A DNA stretch of 49,221 nucleotides, taken from positions 1-49,221 of the forward strand of contig JAJQAY010000102.1 in assembly GCA_021203515.1 (NCBI GenBank). The letters are read 5' to 3'. Shown here piece by piece: positions 25,342 to 34,556 of the stretch. Position 1 is the stretch's first letter. Each line of letters starts with the position of its first letter. The stretch comes from Bacteroides sp. (lineage in GTDB: Bacteria > Bacteroidota > Bacteroidia > Bacteroidales > Bacteroidaceae). The translations under genes and the position numbers were made by a program. Below the pieces are notes generated by a model. It did not search any database. It was not told the origin of the DNA and was given only the letters and a program-made list of their open reading frames with translations.

Positions 25342-26724
25342 ATGAATGAAAAACTGAACATACAGGATTTTATAGATTTGCTTGCCGAGAAACACGGTAT
25401 GAGCAAAAAGAATGCCGATAGTTTTGTGAAGGAATTTTTTCAACTGATTGAAGAAGCTCTGGAGAAGGACAAGTATGTGAAGATAAAGGGGCTGGGCGCT
25501 TTTAAACTGATTGATGTGGAAAGCCGGGAGAGTGTCAATGTCAATACGGGGGAACGTTTTGAGATACAGGGGTATACTAAGGTGTCATTTACGCCGGAAC
25601 CATCGCTGAGAGATGCTATAAATAAACCTTTCTCTCATTTTGAAACAGTGGTTTTGAATGATAACACGGTGTTGGAAGATACACCTGTAGCTGATGATAG
25701 TGAAGATGAGGAGGCTTCGGAGAAAGCAGAAACGGGAGAAGATATTGTTGATGCTGAAGCGCCGGCGGATACAGAAATAGAACCTGCTGCGAGTGCGGAG
25801 GAAGTGCCGGAACCTGTAGAGAAAGAGGAAGAGGCTGTAGAAGTAGTAGAGAAATCAGAACCCCAGAAAGAGGTTTCTGCTCTTTCTGAAGAGGAGGAAG
25901 TTCCTGTGGAAGAGCCTTTGCCTGTTCCTGATGAAGAAACTCTTGAGAAGATAGACGAAGAATTGAAAAAAGCGGAGGAGATTGAAGAAGTCTCTGACAA
26001 AATAGAGACGGAAGAACTATCTGAAGAAACGGAGGCCGGAGAAGCGTCTGAAAAAGTAGAGATAGGGGAGGTGCCTGCGAAAGCAGAAGTAGAAAAAGCA
26101 TCGGAGGAGGTATCTGTTGCAATGGCCGCAGAAGCAGAGACGAAGACTGAGCCGGAGCCGGTAGTTGGTCAGCCTGCGGAAAAGAAGGAAGCCGATTCTT
26201 CAACAATGAAATACTTTATAGGTATCGTTGCATTCGTTGTCGTGTTATGCTTCGGGGCTGTGGTTTATTTATATTATCCGGATATGTTTACATCCGAACC
26301 GCCTATGGAAAAGATTGCTGATGCAAAAGCGGATACGCCCGCCTTGGCAGACAGCATATCTGCAAAAGATACAACCCAATCAGCAAAAGCCGATACGATA
26401 GCCGAAACGCTTGCGGCAACTTCTAAACCCAAAGAGACTCCGGGAAATGCTCAGGTTGCTAAGTCTGAGACAACTAAAGAACAGAAGAAGCCGACAGTTG
26501 CGGAACCGTTTAAAGCAGATTCGGTGGGATATACTATTGTTGGAACGGAAGCCACTTATACTATAAAGGAAGGAGAAACATTGACAAGGGTAGCGCTTCG
26601 CTTCTACGGAACGAAAGCCTTGTGGCCATATATTGTGAAACATAACCCTAACGTCATTAAAAATCCGGATAACGTACCTTATGGTACGACAATCAAAATA
26701 CCAAAATTGGTAAAGAAGCAGTAA
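25342..26724 (+). CDS. HU domain - membrane segment - LysM fusion protein
   Basis: A 460-residue protein of three parts. Residues 1 to about 97 are an HU-like domain (IQDFIDLLAEKHGMSKKNADSF, VKIKGLGAFKLIDVESRES, VSFTPEPSLRDAIN). Residues about 100-285 are an acidic Glu/Ala/Pro/Val-rich linker of low complexity. Residues about 290-312 form one membrane helix (YFIGIVAFVVVLCFGAVVYLYY). After a Thr/Ala/Lys spacer, residues about 406-460 are a LysM domain (YTIKEGETLTRVALRFYGTKAL, ending YGTTIKIPKL). The layout places HU in the cytoplasm and LysM in the periplasm, so it could tether the nucleoid to peptidoglycan. The function is inference; the domain order is visible. The stop codon lies inside the terminator stem. 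Confidence 0.88.
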   Translation: MNEKLNIQDFIDLLAEKHGMSKKNADSFVKEFFQLIEEALEKDKYVKIKGLGAFKLIDVESRESVNVNTGERFEIQGYTKVSFTPEPSLRDAINKPFSHFETVVLNDNTVLEDTPVADDSEDEEASEKAETGEDIVDAEAPADTEIEPAASAEEVPEPVEKEEEAVEVVEKSEPQKEVSALSEEEEVPVEEPLPVPDEETLEKIDEELKKAEEIEEVSDKIETEELSEETEAGEASEKVEIGEVPAKAEVEKASEEVSVAMAAEAETKTEPEPVVGQPAEKKEADSSTMKYFIGIVAFVVVLCFGAVVYLYYPDMFTSEPPMEKIADAKADTPALADSISAKDTTQSAKADTIAETLAATSKPKETPGNAQVAKSETTKEQKKPTVAEPFKADSVGYTIVGTEATYTIKEGETLTRVALRFYGTKALWPYIVKHNPNVIKNPDNVPYGTTIKIPKLVKKQ

Positions 26725-26745
26725 AAAATTACTGCTTCTTTTTTT
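26712..26745 (+). terminator. terminator of the HU / HU-LysM pair
   Basis: AAAGAAGCAGT pairs with ACTGCTTCTTT across an 8-base A/T-rich loop, followed by a T run. The stem includes the stop codon of the HU-LysM gene. Confidence 0.85.
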
Positions 26746-26836
26746 GTTAAATACTAAACTCTATGAAAGTAATTCAATCTAAAGGTTTCGCATTGTTTTT
26801 TAATAAAAATTAGCTGGTATGGTTAATTTATTCCCG

Positions 26837-26844
26837 TACTTTTG
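26837..26844 (+). promoter_or_regulatory. bat operon promoter -7 box (TACTTTTG)
   Basis: Exact TAnnTTTG match 72 bases upstream of moxR, after the preceding terminator. This leaves a 5' leader of about 65 bases with no obvious structure. Confidence 0.55.
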
Positions 26845-26916
26845 GGAGCGAAAAGTTAATTACCGACGTGGGAGTCGACTAAATGAGAAAATTAAACATT
26901 AAAAATAAATTGATTT

Positions 26917-27912
26917 ATGGCTGAAACAATTGATATCCGCGAACTGAATGAGCGGATTGAAAGACAAAGCGCTTTCGTAACCAATCTTACTGCAGGCATG
27001 GACCAGGTTATCGTAGGACAAAAGCACCTGGTAGAGTCGTTGTTAATTGGTCTGTTGTCTGACGGACACGTTTTATTGGAAGGTGTGCCGGGGTTGGCGA
27101 AGACATTAGCTATCAAGACATTGGCTTCGCTGATTGATACGCAATATAGTCGTATCCAGTTTACACCTGATTTGCTGCCTGCCGACGTTATCGGTACGAT
27201 GGTTTATAGTCAGAAAGACGAGACTTTCCAAATTAAGAAAGGTCCTGTTTTTGCAAACTTTGTGTTGGCAGATGAAATCAACCGTGCTCCGGCCAAGGTG
27301 CAGAGTGCTTTACTGGAAGCCATGCAGGAACGTCAGGTGACTATCGGTAATGAAACGTTTAAATTGCCTGAACCGTTCCTGGTACTTGCTACACAGAACC
27401 CAATCGAGCAGGAAGGCACTTATCCGTTGCCAGAGGCCCAGGTGGACCGTTTCATGCTGAAGGTTGTTATTGACTATCCGAAGGTGGAAGAAGAAAAACT
27501 GATTATCCGCCAGAATATCAGCAGTGATAAATTCAGCGTGAAGCTCATTTTGAAAGCAGATGAAATTATAGAAGCCCGCAAAGTGGTTCGCCAGGTTTAT
27601 CTGGATGAAAAGATTGAGAAATACATTGTCGACATCGTATTTGCCACCCGCTATCCTGAGAAATATGATTTGAAAGAACTGAAAGATATGATTGGCTTTG
27701 GTGGTTCGCCCCGTGCATCTATCAATCTGGCACTGGCAGCCCGTAGTTATGCCTTTATCAAACGTCGTGGCTATGTTATTCCCGAGGATGTTCGTGCTGT
27801 AGCACATGATGTATTGCGCCATCGTATCGGTCTGACTTATGAAGCTGAAGCCAGCAATATGACTTCGGATGAAATTGTCAGCAAGATATTAAATAAGGTT
27901 GAAGTGCCTTAA
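26917..27912 (+). CDS. MoxR-family AAA+ ATPase
   Basis: A 331-residue AAA+ chaperone of the MoxR class. It has Walker A GVPGLAKTLAIKTLA, sensor/QFTPDLLPADVIGTM, Walker B FVLADEINRAPAKVQSALLEAMQE, and sensor 1 FLVLATQNPIEQEGTYPLPEAQVDRF. The C-terminal lid contains GFGGSPRASINLALAARSYAF. MoxR proteins act with von Willebrand factor A proteins to mature or load substrates. The gene opens a run with DUF58 and Bat proteins on the same strand, the standard Bacteroidota arrangement required for aerotolerance in B. fragilis. Confidence 0.95.
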   Translation: MAETIDIRELNERIERQSAFVTNLTAGMDQVIVGQKHLVESLLIGLLSDGHVLLEGVPGLAKTLAIKTLASLIDTQYSRIQFTPDLLPADVIGTMVYSQKDETFQIKKGPVFANFVLADEINRAPAKVQSALLEAMQERQVTIGNETFKLPEPFLVLATQNPIEQEGTYPLPEAQVDRFMLKVVIDYPKVEEEKLIIRQNISSDKFSVKLILKADEIIEARKVVRQVYLDEKIEKYIVDIVFATRYPEKYDLKELKDMIGFGGSPRASINLALAARSYAFIKRRGYVIPEDVRAVAHDVLRHRIGLTYEAEASNMTSDEIVSKILNKVEVP

Positions 27913-27944
27913 TGTGGGTGTTTTACGGTATTAATTACTAATGA

Positions 27945-28814
27945 ATGGAAACTACTGAACTATTAAAAAAAGTTCGTCAGATTGAAATCAAGACGCGCGG
28001 ATTATCCAGCAATATCTTTGCAGGCCAGTATCACTCGGCTTTCAAAGGTAGAGGTATGGCGTTCTCCGAAGTGCGCGAATATCAGTTTGGCGACGATATA
28101 CGCGACATCGACTGGAATGTGACGGCACGCTTCCATAAGCCTTACGTAAAGGTGTTTGAAGAAGAACGCGAACTGACCGTGATGTTGATGGTAGATGTTT
28201 CCGGCAGTTTGGAATTTGGTACGGTGAAGCAGATGAAGAAGGATATGGTAACGGAAATTGCTGCTACCTTAGCTTTTTCTGCTATCCAGAATAATGATAA
28301 AATCGGTGTCATCTTCTTCTCGGATCGGATAGAGAAGTTCATTCCGCCCAAGAAGGGGCGCAAACATATTCTTTATATCATTCGTGAGCTGCTCGATTTC
28401 CATCCGGAAAGCCGCCGGACGAATATTCGTCTTGGCTTGGAGTATCTGACGAATGTAATGAAGCGCCGTTGCACTGCTTTTGTTTTGTCCGACTTCATCG
28501 ATCAGGAAAGCTTCAAGAATGCCATCACCATTGCCAACCGCAAGCATGACGTGGTTGCTATTCAGGTTTATGACCGCCGTGTGGAAGATTTGCCCGCAGT
28601 GGGACTGATGAAGATTAAGGATGCGGAAACAGGTCATGAGCAATGGATTGACACTTCTTCGCGTGCTGTGCGTCGTGCTCACCATGATTGGTGGGTGAAC
28701 AAACAGGTGGAACTGAACGAAACGTTTACCAAAAGCAATGTCGATAATGTGTCGGTGCGTACCGACCAGGATTATGTAAAGGCATTGATGAATTTGTTTG
28801 CGAAACGAAATTAA
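27945..28814 (+). CDS. DUF58 domain protein (vWA-like)
   Basis: A 289-residue soluble protein. It has the DUF58 signature GRGMAFSEVREYQFGDDIRDIDWNVTARFHKPYVKVFEEERELTV, followed by a vWA-type metal site MLMVDVSGSLEFG (DxSxS). Further conserved parts are IGVIFFSDRIEKFIPPKKGRKHILYIIREL and DFIDQESF. It lies 32 bases after moxR and 7 bases before the next gene. MoxR-DUF58 pairs are thought to act together; the substrate is unknown. Confidence 0.92.
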   Translation: METTELLKKVRQIEIKTRGLSSNIFAGQYHSAFKGRGMAFSEVREYQFGDDIRDIDWNVTARFHKPYVKVFEEERELTVMLMVDVSGSLEFGTVKQMKKDMVTEIAATLAFSAIQNNDKIGVIFFSDRIEKFIPPKKGRKHILYIIRELLDFHPESRRTNIRLGLEYLTNVMKRRCTAFVLSDFIDQESFKNAITIANRKHDVVAIQVYDRRVEDLPAVGLMKIKDAETGHEQWIDTSSRAVRRAHHDWWVNKQVELNETFTKSNVDNVSVRTDQDYVKALMNLFAKRN

Positions 28815-28821
28815 TCGGAAA

Positions 28822-29895
28822 ATGAAAAGATATTTATTTCTGATAACGCTGTTGACAGTATTGGCGGGTAGGAGCGTGGCCCAGTCGGTAACGGTGGATG
28901 CTACGATTGATTCTCTGCAAATCCTTATCGGAGAGCAGGCGAAGATTAAGCTCCAGGTGTCATTGGACGCTAATAAGAGTGCTATTTTTCCCGTCTATAC
29001 CGATACGTTAGTGCGCGGAGTAGAGATTATCGATATTGCCAAACCGGATACTCAGATGCTGAATGACGGTAGGCGTTCGTTGATAACTCAGGAATACACC
29101 ATCACTTCTTTCGACTCGGCACTTTATTATTTGCCACCGATGGAAGTATTGGTAGACAATCAGGCATACCGTTCCAAAGCTCTGGCATTGAAAGTGTATT
29201 CCATGCCGGTAGACACACTGCATCCCGACCAGTTCTTCGGCCCGAAGACAGTGATGAAAGTTCCGTTCGCTTGGGAAGATTGGTATGTGTCTATTACGTG
29301 TACCATCCTGTTTATTCCTATTCTTTTATTGTTGATTTATCTTGTTAAACGTATCTGCGATAATAAGCCGATTATCCGTAAGATAAAGGTAGAGCCGAAA
29401 CTGCCGCCGCATCAATTGGCAATGCAGGAAATAGAGCGTATTAAGAGCGAGAAGGTTTGGCAAAAAGGTCAGCCGAAGGAGTATTACACTGAGTTGACGG
29501 ATATTATTCGTACTTATATCAAAGATCGCTTCGGCTTCAATGCTTTGGAGATGACCTCGTCTGAAATTATAGATAAGCTAATGGAAATGAAGGATAAAGA
29601 GGCTATTGACGACTTGCGTTCTTTATTCCAGACGGCTGATTTGGTAAAGTTTGCCAAACATAATCCGTTGATGAATGAAAATGATGCAAATCTGATTAAT
29701 GCGGTTGATTTCATTAATGATACGAAGGAGAAAATAGACGAAAATGCGAAGCCGCAGCCTACCGAGATTACCATTGTCGAAAAACGTTCTCTGCGTACCA
29801 AGATTTTACTGGGTGCAGGCATTGCCATATTGGCAGCGGCTCTTATCGGTTCGATGATATATGTGGGATTGAAGTTGTACAATTACATAGCCTGA
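28822..29895 (+). CDS. Bat-operon membrane protein (DUF4381-like)
   Basis: The ATG at 28822 gives 357 residues with a signal peptide (MKRYLFLITLLTVLAGRSVAQ). A periplasmic beta-rich domain follows (residues about 21-150), with TITSFDSALYYLPPMEVLVDNQAY. A membrane helix lies at about 157-180 (VSITCTILFIPILLLLIYLV), then a cytoplasmic helical domain (LPPHQLAMQEIERIKSEKVWQKGQPKEYYTELTDIIRTYIKDRFG). A second membrane helix lies near the C-terminus. The N-terminal half resembles a short BatD-like adhesion domain. Conserved between DUF58 and batA in Bacteroides, it presumably forms part of the membrane Bat complex. Confidence 0.8.
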   Translation: MKRYLFLITLLTVLAGRSVAQSVTVDATIDSLQILIGEQAKIKLQVSLDANKSAIFPVYTDTLVRGVEIIDIAKPDTQMLNDGRRSLITQEYTITSFDSALYYLPPMEVLVDNQAYRSKALALKVYSMPVDTLHPDQFFGPKTVMKVPFAWEDWYVSITCTILFIPILLLLIYLVKRICDNKPIIRKIKVEPKLPPHQLAMQEIERIKSEKVWQKGQPKEYYTELTDIIRTYIKDRFGFNALEMTSSEIIDKLMEMKDKEAIDDLRSLFQTADLVKFAKHNPLMNENDANLINAVDFINDTKEKIDENAKPQPTEITIVEKRSLRTKILLGAGIAILAAALIGSMIYVGLKLYNYIA

Positions 29896-29951
29896 TAGGG
29901 GTTATGGGATGGCTTTAATCGTAAGTTGTAAATTGTAAAATTGTAAATATC

Positions 29952-30935
29952 ATGGTTTTTGCCAATATTGAATATTTATTTTTGCTGCTGTTGCTTATAC
30001 CTTATATAGTATGGTATATCATGAAACGGAAGAATAGTGAAGCTACACTTCAGATTTCGGACGCTCGTGTGTATGCGCATACTCCGAAAAGTTATAAGAA
30101 CTACTTGTTGCATGCGCCGTTCGTGTTGCGGATAATGGCATTAATATTGCTTATCCTTGTATTGGCGCGTCCGCAAACTACTAATAGCTGGCAGAACAGT
30201 GAGATTGAAGGTATTGATATCATGCTTGCTATGGACGTTTCGACCAGTATGTTGGCTGAGGATTTGAAGCCGAACCGCCTGGAAGCGGCGAAGGATGTAG
30301 CAGCGGAGTTTATTAATGGACGGCCGAATGATAATATCGGTATTACGCTGTTTGCCGGGGAAGGTTTTATGCAATGCCCGCTTACTGTAGACCATGCCGT
30401 ATTGCTGAATTTGCTTAAAGATGTGAAATGCGGATTGATTGAGGACGGTACGGCAATGGGTATGGGTATTGCGAATGCCGTGACTCGCTTGAAGGATAGC
30501 AAGGCAAAATCAAAAGTTATCATTCTGTTGACGGACGGTGTTAATAATAAGGGAGATATTTCTCCGTTGACAGGCGCAGAAATAGCCAAGAGTTTTGGTA
30601 TCCGGGTTTATACAATCGGGGTAGGCACTAATGGAATGGCTCCTTATCCCATTCCGGTGGGAGGAACCGTCCAATACATTAATCAACCGGTAGAGATTGA
30701 CGAAAAGACCTTGACACAGATTGCCGGTACGACAGATGGTAACTATTTCCGTGCTACTAGTAACTCTAAATTGAAAGAGGTATATGAAGAAATTGATAAG
30801 TTGGAGAAAACAAAACTGAATGTGAAAGAATATAGCAAGCGCCAAGAAGAATTTCGATGGTTTGCATTGGCGGCCTTCTTGTGTGTGTTGCTTGAAGTCT
30901 TGTTGCGTAACTCTATATTGAAGAAAATACCATAA
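29952..30935 (+). CDS. batA: aerotolerance protein BatA (membrane vWA protein)
   Basis: A 327-residue protein with two N-terminal membrane helices (about 5-22 and 56-73) and a vWA domain whose metal-ion site is LAMDVSTSM (D95, S97, S99). The threonine loop is GLIEDGTAMGMGIA and the aspartate loop VIILLTDGVNNKG. A final helix (about 302-320) and basic end complete it. This is the BatA layout, with the vWA domain exposed to the periplasm or cytoplasm depending on topology. It is followed 14 bases later by its paralogue batB. Confidence 0.92.
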   Translation: MVFANIEYLFLLLLLIPYIVWYIMKRKNSEATLQISDARVYAHTPKSYKNYLLHAPFVLRIMALILLILVLARPQTTNSWQNSEIEGIDIMLAMDVSTSMLAEDLKPNRLEAAKDVAAEFINGRPNDNIGITLFAGEGFMQCPLTVDHAVLLNLLKDVKCGLIEDGTAMGMGIANAVTRLKDSKAKSKVIILLTDGVNNKGDISPLTGAEIAKSFGIRVYTIGVGTNGMAPYPIPVGGTVQYINQPVEIDEKTLTQIAGTTDGNYFRATSNSKLKEVYEEIDKLEKTKLNVKEYSKRQEEFRWFALAAFLCVLLEVLLRNSILKKIP

Positions 30936-30949
30936 ATTGTAAATAGAAG

Positions 30950-31978
30950 ATGTTTCGATTTGAAGAACCTGCATATTTGTACTTGTTGCTGTTGCTGCCT
31001 TTGTTGGCAGCCTTCTACTTGTACTCCAATTATCGGAGGCGAAAAGCTATTCGTAGATTTGGTGATCCGGTGCTGATGGCACAACTGATGCCGAATGTTT
31101 CCAAGTATCGTCCGGATGTGAAGTTTTGGATGGTGCTGGCTGCTATCGGGTTGTTTGCTGTGTTGTTGGCTCGTCCGCAATTCGGCTCTAAGTTGGAGAC
31201 TGTGAAGCGTCAGGGAGTAGAGGTGATGATTGTACTGGATATTTCTAATTCAATGCTGGCGCAAGATGTACAACCCAGTCGTCTGCAAAAAGCAAAGAGA
31301 TTAGTGGCGCAACTGGTGGATAAGATGCAAAATGACAAGGTCGGCATGATTGTATTTGCCGGTGATGCATTTACACAGCTTCCTATTACAAGCGACTATA
31401 TCTCTGCCAAGATGTTTCTGGAGTTTATTGACCCTTCGTTGATATCAAAGCAAGGTACGGCGATTGGAGCGGCTCTTAATTTAGCAACCCGTAGTTTTAC
31501 ACCGCAGGAAGGTGTGGGGCGTACAGTAATTCTTATCACCGATGGTGAAAACCATGAAGGCGGTGCGGTTGAAGCTGCTAAAGCTGCGGCAGAGAAGGGT
31601 ATTCAGGTCAATGTACTCGGTGTGGGATTACCCGACGGAGCGCCTATTCCGGTGGAAGGTACGAACGATTATCGCCGCGACCGTGATGGAAATGTTGTCG
31701 TTACACGTCTGAATGAACAGATGTGCCAGGAAATCGCTAAAGCCGGTAACGGTATCTATGTACGGGTGGATAATACGAACGGTGCTCAGAAAGCAATCAG
31801 TCAGGAAATCAATAAAATGGCGAAAGCTGATGTGGAAACACAGGTATATACAGAGTTCAATGAACAGTTCCAAGCCGTAGCATGGGTTATTTTATTACTG
31901 CTTTTGGCGGAAATGTTGATATTGGAGCGTAAGAACCCTCTGTTCCGCAACATTCATTTGTTTTCTAATAAGAAATGA
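30950..31978 (+). CDS. batB: aerotolerance protein BatB (membrane vWA protein)
   Basis: A 342-residue paralogue of BatA with helices at about 8-26 and 58-75. Its vWA site is MIVLDISNSMLAQDVQPSRL (D97, S99, S101), with SKQGTAIGAALNLATRSF and VILITDGENHEGGAVEAA. A C-terminal helix, VAWVILLLLLAEMLIL, follows. Both MIDAS serines and the threonine are intact, so metal binding is expected. The stop codon overlaps the batC start (ATGATG), implying coupled translation. Confidence 0.93.
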   Translation: MFRFEEPAYLYLLLLLPLLAAFYLYSNYRRRKAIRRFGDPVLMAQLMPNVSKYRPDVKFWMVLAAIGLFAVLLARPQFGSKLETVKRQGVEVMIVLDISNSMLAQDVQPSRLQKAKRLVAQLVDKMQNDKVGMIVFAGDAFTQLPITSDYISAKMFLEFIDPSLISKQGTAIGAALNLATRSFTPQEGVGRTVILITDGENHEGGAVEAAKAAAEKGIQVNVLGVGLPDGAPIPVEGTNDYRRDRDGNVVVTRLNEQMCQEIAKAGNGIYVRVDNTNGAQKAISQEINKMAKADVETQVYTEFNEQFQAVAWVILLLLLAEMLILERKNPLFRNIHLFSNKK

Positions 31979-32679
31979 TGCGTATGTTACAGAAGAAATA
32001 TATAGGAATGGTTTTGCTGCTACTAGTGGCAGTTGCGGCTTCGGCACAAAAAGCTGAACGTGATTTTATCCGTAAGGGAAACCGTTTATTTAAAGATAGT
32101 GTGTACGTCGATGCGGAAGTGAACTATCGGAAGGCTTTGGAGGTAAATCCAAAGTCTACAATCTCTATGTTCAATCTCGGAAATACACTGATGCAACAGA
32201 ACAAGTTGAAAGAGGCTATGAAGCAATATACTTCCACGACGAAAATAGAGAAGGACAAATCTAATCTAGCGCAGATTTATCATAATATGGGGGTTATTCT
32301 CCAATCGCAAAAGGATTATGCCAAGGCAGTAGAGGCGTATAAGCAATCGTTACGCAACAATCCGAAAGACGATGAAACGCGCTACAATCTGGCTTTGGCC
32401 CAGAAAATGTTGAAAGACCAACAACAAAACCAACAAAATCAAGACCAAAATCAACAAAACAAAGATCAGGAACAAGACAAGAAAGACCAAAATAAGGACC
32501 AACAGCAGAATAAAGATCAGCAACAGCAACAACCTCAATCACAGAAGGATAAGAACGACATGTCTAAAGAGAATGCCGAACAACTTTTGAATTCAGTGAT
32601 GCAGGATGAGAAAGATGTGCAGGATAAGGTGAAAAAACAGCAAATACTTCAAGGTGGTCGCTTGGAGAAAGATTGGTAA
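31975..32679 (+). CDS. batC: aerotolerance protein BatC (TPR protein)
   Basis: A 234-residue secreted or periplasmic protein with a signal peptide ending AVAASAQ (about residue 24). Three TPR units follow at about 27-140 (FIRKGNRLFKDSVYVDAEVNYRKAL; MFNLGNTLMQQNKLKEAMKQY; YHNMGVILQSQKDYAKAVEAY). A long Gln/Asn/Asp/Lys-rich low-complexity stretch covers about 143-195, then a short charged end. The Q/N/K repeat tract is unusually repetitive at DNA level (CAACAAAA and AAAGACCAA units) and may vary in length between strains. Confidence 0.9.
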   Translation: MMRMLQKKYIGMVLLLLVAVAASAQKAERDFIRKGNRLFKDSVYVDAEVNYRKALEVNPKSTISMFNLGNTLMQQNKLKEAMKQYTSTTKIEKDKSNLAQIYHNMGVILQSQKDYAKAVEAYKQSLRNNPKDDETRYNLALAQKMLKDQQQNQQNQDQNQQNKDQEQDKKDQNKDQQQNKDQQQQQPQSQKDKNDMSKENAEQLLNSVMQDEKDVQDKVKKQQILQGGRLEKDW

Positions 32680-32702
32680 TAAATATAATGAAGAAATAAT
32701 AT

Positions 32703-34544
32703 ATGAGAAAAATAGTTTTCTTATGGATAGCGCTGATGGCAATCAGTTTACATGCTTTTGCTGATAGCAAGGTATCGTTTGCTGCGTCTGCACCTGATGC
32801 GGTAGCGGTAGGCGAACAGTTCAGGCTGTCGTACACGGTAACCACACAGAAAGTGAGAGATTTTAAAGTTCCATCCATCAAGGGATTCGATGTGTTGATG
32901 GGGCCTAGCCGTTCGCAGCAAAGTAGTGTACAGATTATTAACGGACAGACTACTTCGACCAGCAGTATTACATTTACTTATATCCTGATGGCCACAACAG
33001 AAGGTAGTTTCACTATTCCGGGGGCTACTATTACCGCAGACGGTAATCAAATGGTTTCTAACTCTGTATATGTCAAGGTGTTACCCGCAGATCAAGACGC
33101 TGGAGCATCTTCCGGAAACAATGACAGACAGCGCGGCCAGACAAGCCGTGCTTCATCAGGGACGACTGTCTCTGGCGGTGATTTATTTATTCTACCTACT
33201 GTCAGTAAGACCACCATATATGAGCAAGAGGCTTTTCTCTTGACTTATAAGATATATACTTTGGTTGACTTACGTGGTTTTGATAATGTGAAACTTCCGG
33301 ACTTTAAAGGATTTCATTCGCAAGAGGTAGAGTTGCCTAATGATCGTAAATGGAGTTTGGAGTATTATAAAGGAAGAAATTATCAAACAACTATATATCG
33401 CCAATTTGTACTATTTCCGCAACAATCCGGAAAGCTGACAATTGAACCGGCTCATTTTGATGCTTCTATCGCTAGAGCAACTCAAGTAGCTGACCCATTT
33501 GAGGCATTCTTCAATGGCGGTAGTAATTATGTAGAAGTTAAGAAGGCTTTGATAACGCCTCAATTGAATATTGATGTGAAGCCTTTGCCTGATGGCAAGC
33601 CTGTTGGTTTCTCTGGTGGAGTGGGAGAGTTTAGCATTTCTTCTTCTATAAACAGTACGGATGTTAAAACGAATGATGCAGTTACACTGAAATTGGTTAT
33701 TTCCGGTACAGGTAACTTGAAATTGATATCTACTCCGGAAGTGAAGCTCCCGGAGGACTTTGAAGTTTATGATCCGAAGGTCGATAATAAGTTTCGATTG
33801 ACAAGTGCAGGGCTTTCAGGAAGTCAGATAATTGAATATCTGGCAATTCCTCGCAATGCCGGAACGTATAAAATTCCTGCAGTTAAGTTCAGTTACTTTG
33901 ATATCAAGTCTTCTACCTATAAGACTTTAACTACCGAGGAGTATGAACTACATGTAGGAAAAGGTGCTGGTAATGCGGCCCAAACTATAGCCAATTTTAC
34001 GAATAAGGAAGATTTGAAAGTGCTGAACGAGGATATTCGCTATATCAAGCAGAATAATGTGACCCTTTCTCAGAAAGGTGACTTCTTCTTTGGTTCTTTA
34101 CTTTGGTGGCTATTTTATATAATACCGGGTATTGCATTTATTTTGTTCTTTATCATATATCGTAAGCAAATTGCTGCTAATGCCAATGTTGCCAAGATGC
34201 GCACAAAGAAGGCTAATAAAGTGGCTGTGAAACGAATGAAACAAGCCGGAAAGTTATTGGCTGAAAGCAAGAAAGATGCATTCTACGATGAAGTATTGAA
34301 GGCACTTTGGGGATATATCAGTGATAAATTGAATATTCCGGTTTCCCGCTTGTCTAAGGATAATATAGAGGAAGAACTCCGTAATTATGGAGTGAATGAT
34401 GCGTTGATAAAAGATTTTCTGGATGCATTGAATAACTGTGAATTTGCTCGTTTTACTCCTGGTGATGATAATCAGGCTATGGATAAGGTTTATTCGACTT
34501 CATTGGAAGTTATCAGCAAGATGGAAAACTCTATAAAACATTAA
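32703..34544 (+). CDS. batD: aerotolerance protein BatD
   Basis: A 613-residue membrane protein with signal peptide (MRKIVFLWIALMAISLHAFA). Two or three immunoglobulin-like beta domains follow, with EQFRLSYTVTTQKVRDFKVPSIKGFDVLMGPSRSQQSSVQI and PEVKLPEDFEVYDPKV. One membrane helix lies near 465-487 (LLWWLFYIIPGIAFILFFIIYR). The cytoplasmic C-terminal helical domain has YDEVLKALWGYISDKLNIPVSRLSKDNIEEEL, which resembles the tail of the upstream DUF4381-like protein. This is the standard BatD layout. It is 23 bases after batC and 12 bases before the batE ATG. Confidence 0.92.
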   Translation: MRKIVFLWIALMAISLHAFADSKVSFAASAPDAVAVGEQFRLSYTVTTQKVRDFKVPSIKGFDVLMGPSRSQQSSVQIINGQTTSTSSITFTYILMATTEGSFTIPGATITADGNQMVSNSVYVKVLPADQDAGASSGNNDRQRGQTSRASSGTTVSGGDLFILPTVSKTTIYEQEAFLLTYKIYTLVDLRGFDNVKLPDFKGFHSQEVELPNDRKWSLEYYKGRNYQTTIYRQFVLFPQQSGKLTIEPAHFDASIARATQVADPFEAFFNGGSNYVEVKKALITPQLNIDVKPLPDGKPVGFSGGVGEFSISSSINSTDVKTNDAVTLKLVISGTGNLKLISTPEVKLPEDFEVYDPKVDNKFRLTSAGLSGSQIIEYLAIPRNAGTYKIPAVKFSYFDIKSSTYKTLTTEEYELHVGKGAGNAAQTIANFTNKEDLKVLNEDIRYIKQNNVTLSQKGDFFFGSLLWWLFYIIPGIAFILFFIIYRKQIAANANVAKMRTKKANKVAVKRMKQAGKLLAESKKDAFYDEVLKALWGYISDKLNIPVSRLSKDNIEEELRNYGVNDALIKDFLDALNNCEFARFTPGDDNQAMDKVYSTSLEVISKMENSIKH

Positions 34545-34556
34545 TTGGAGGACACG

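Noticed and set aside
25616..26206. 196-codon minus-strand open frame in the HU-LysM linker
   Set aside because: Leu/Pro/Gln-rich product is the complement of the Glu/Ala/Val linker; a composition artefact.
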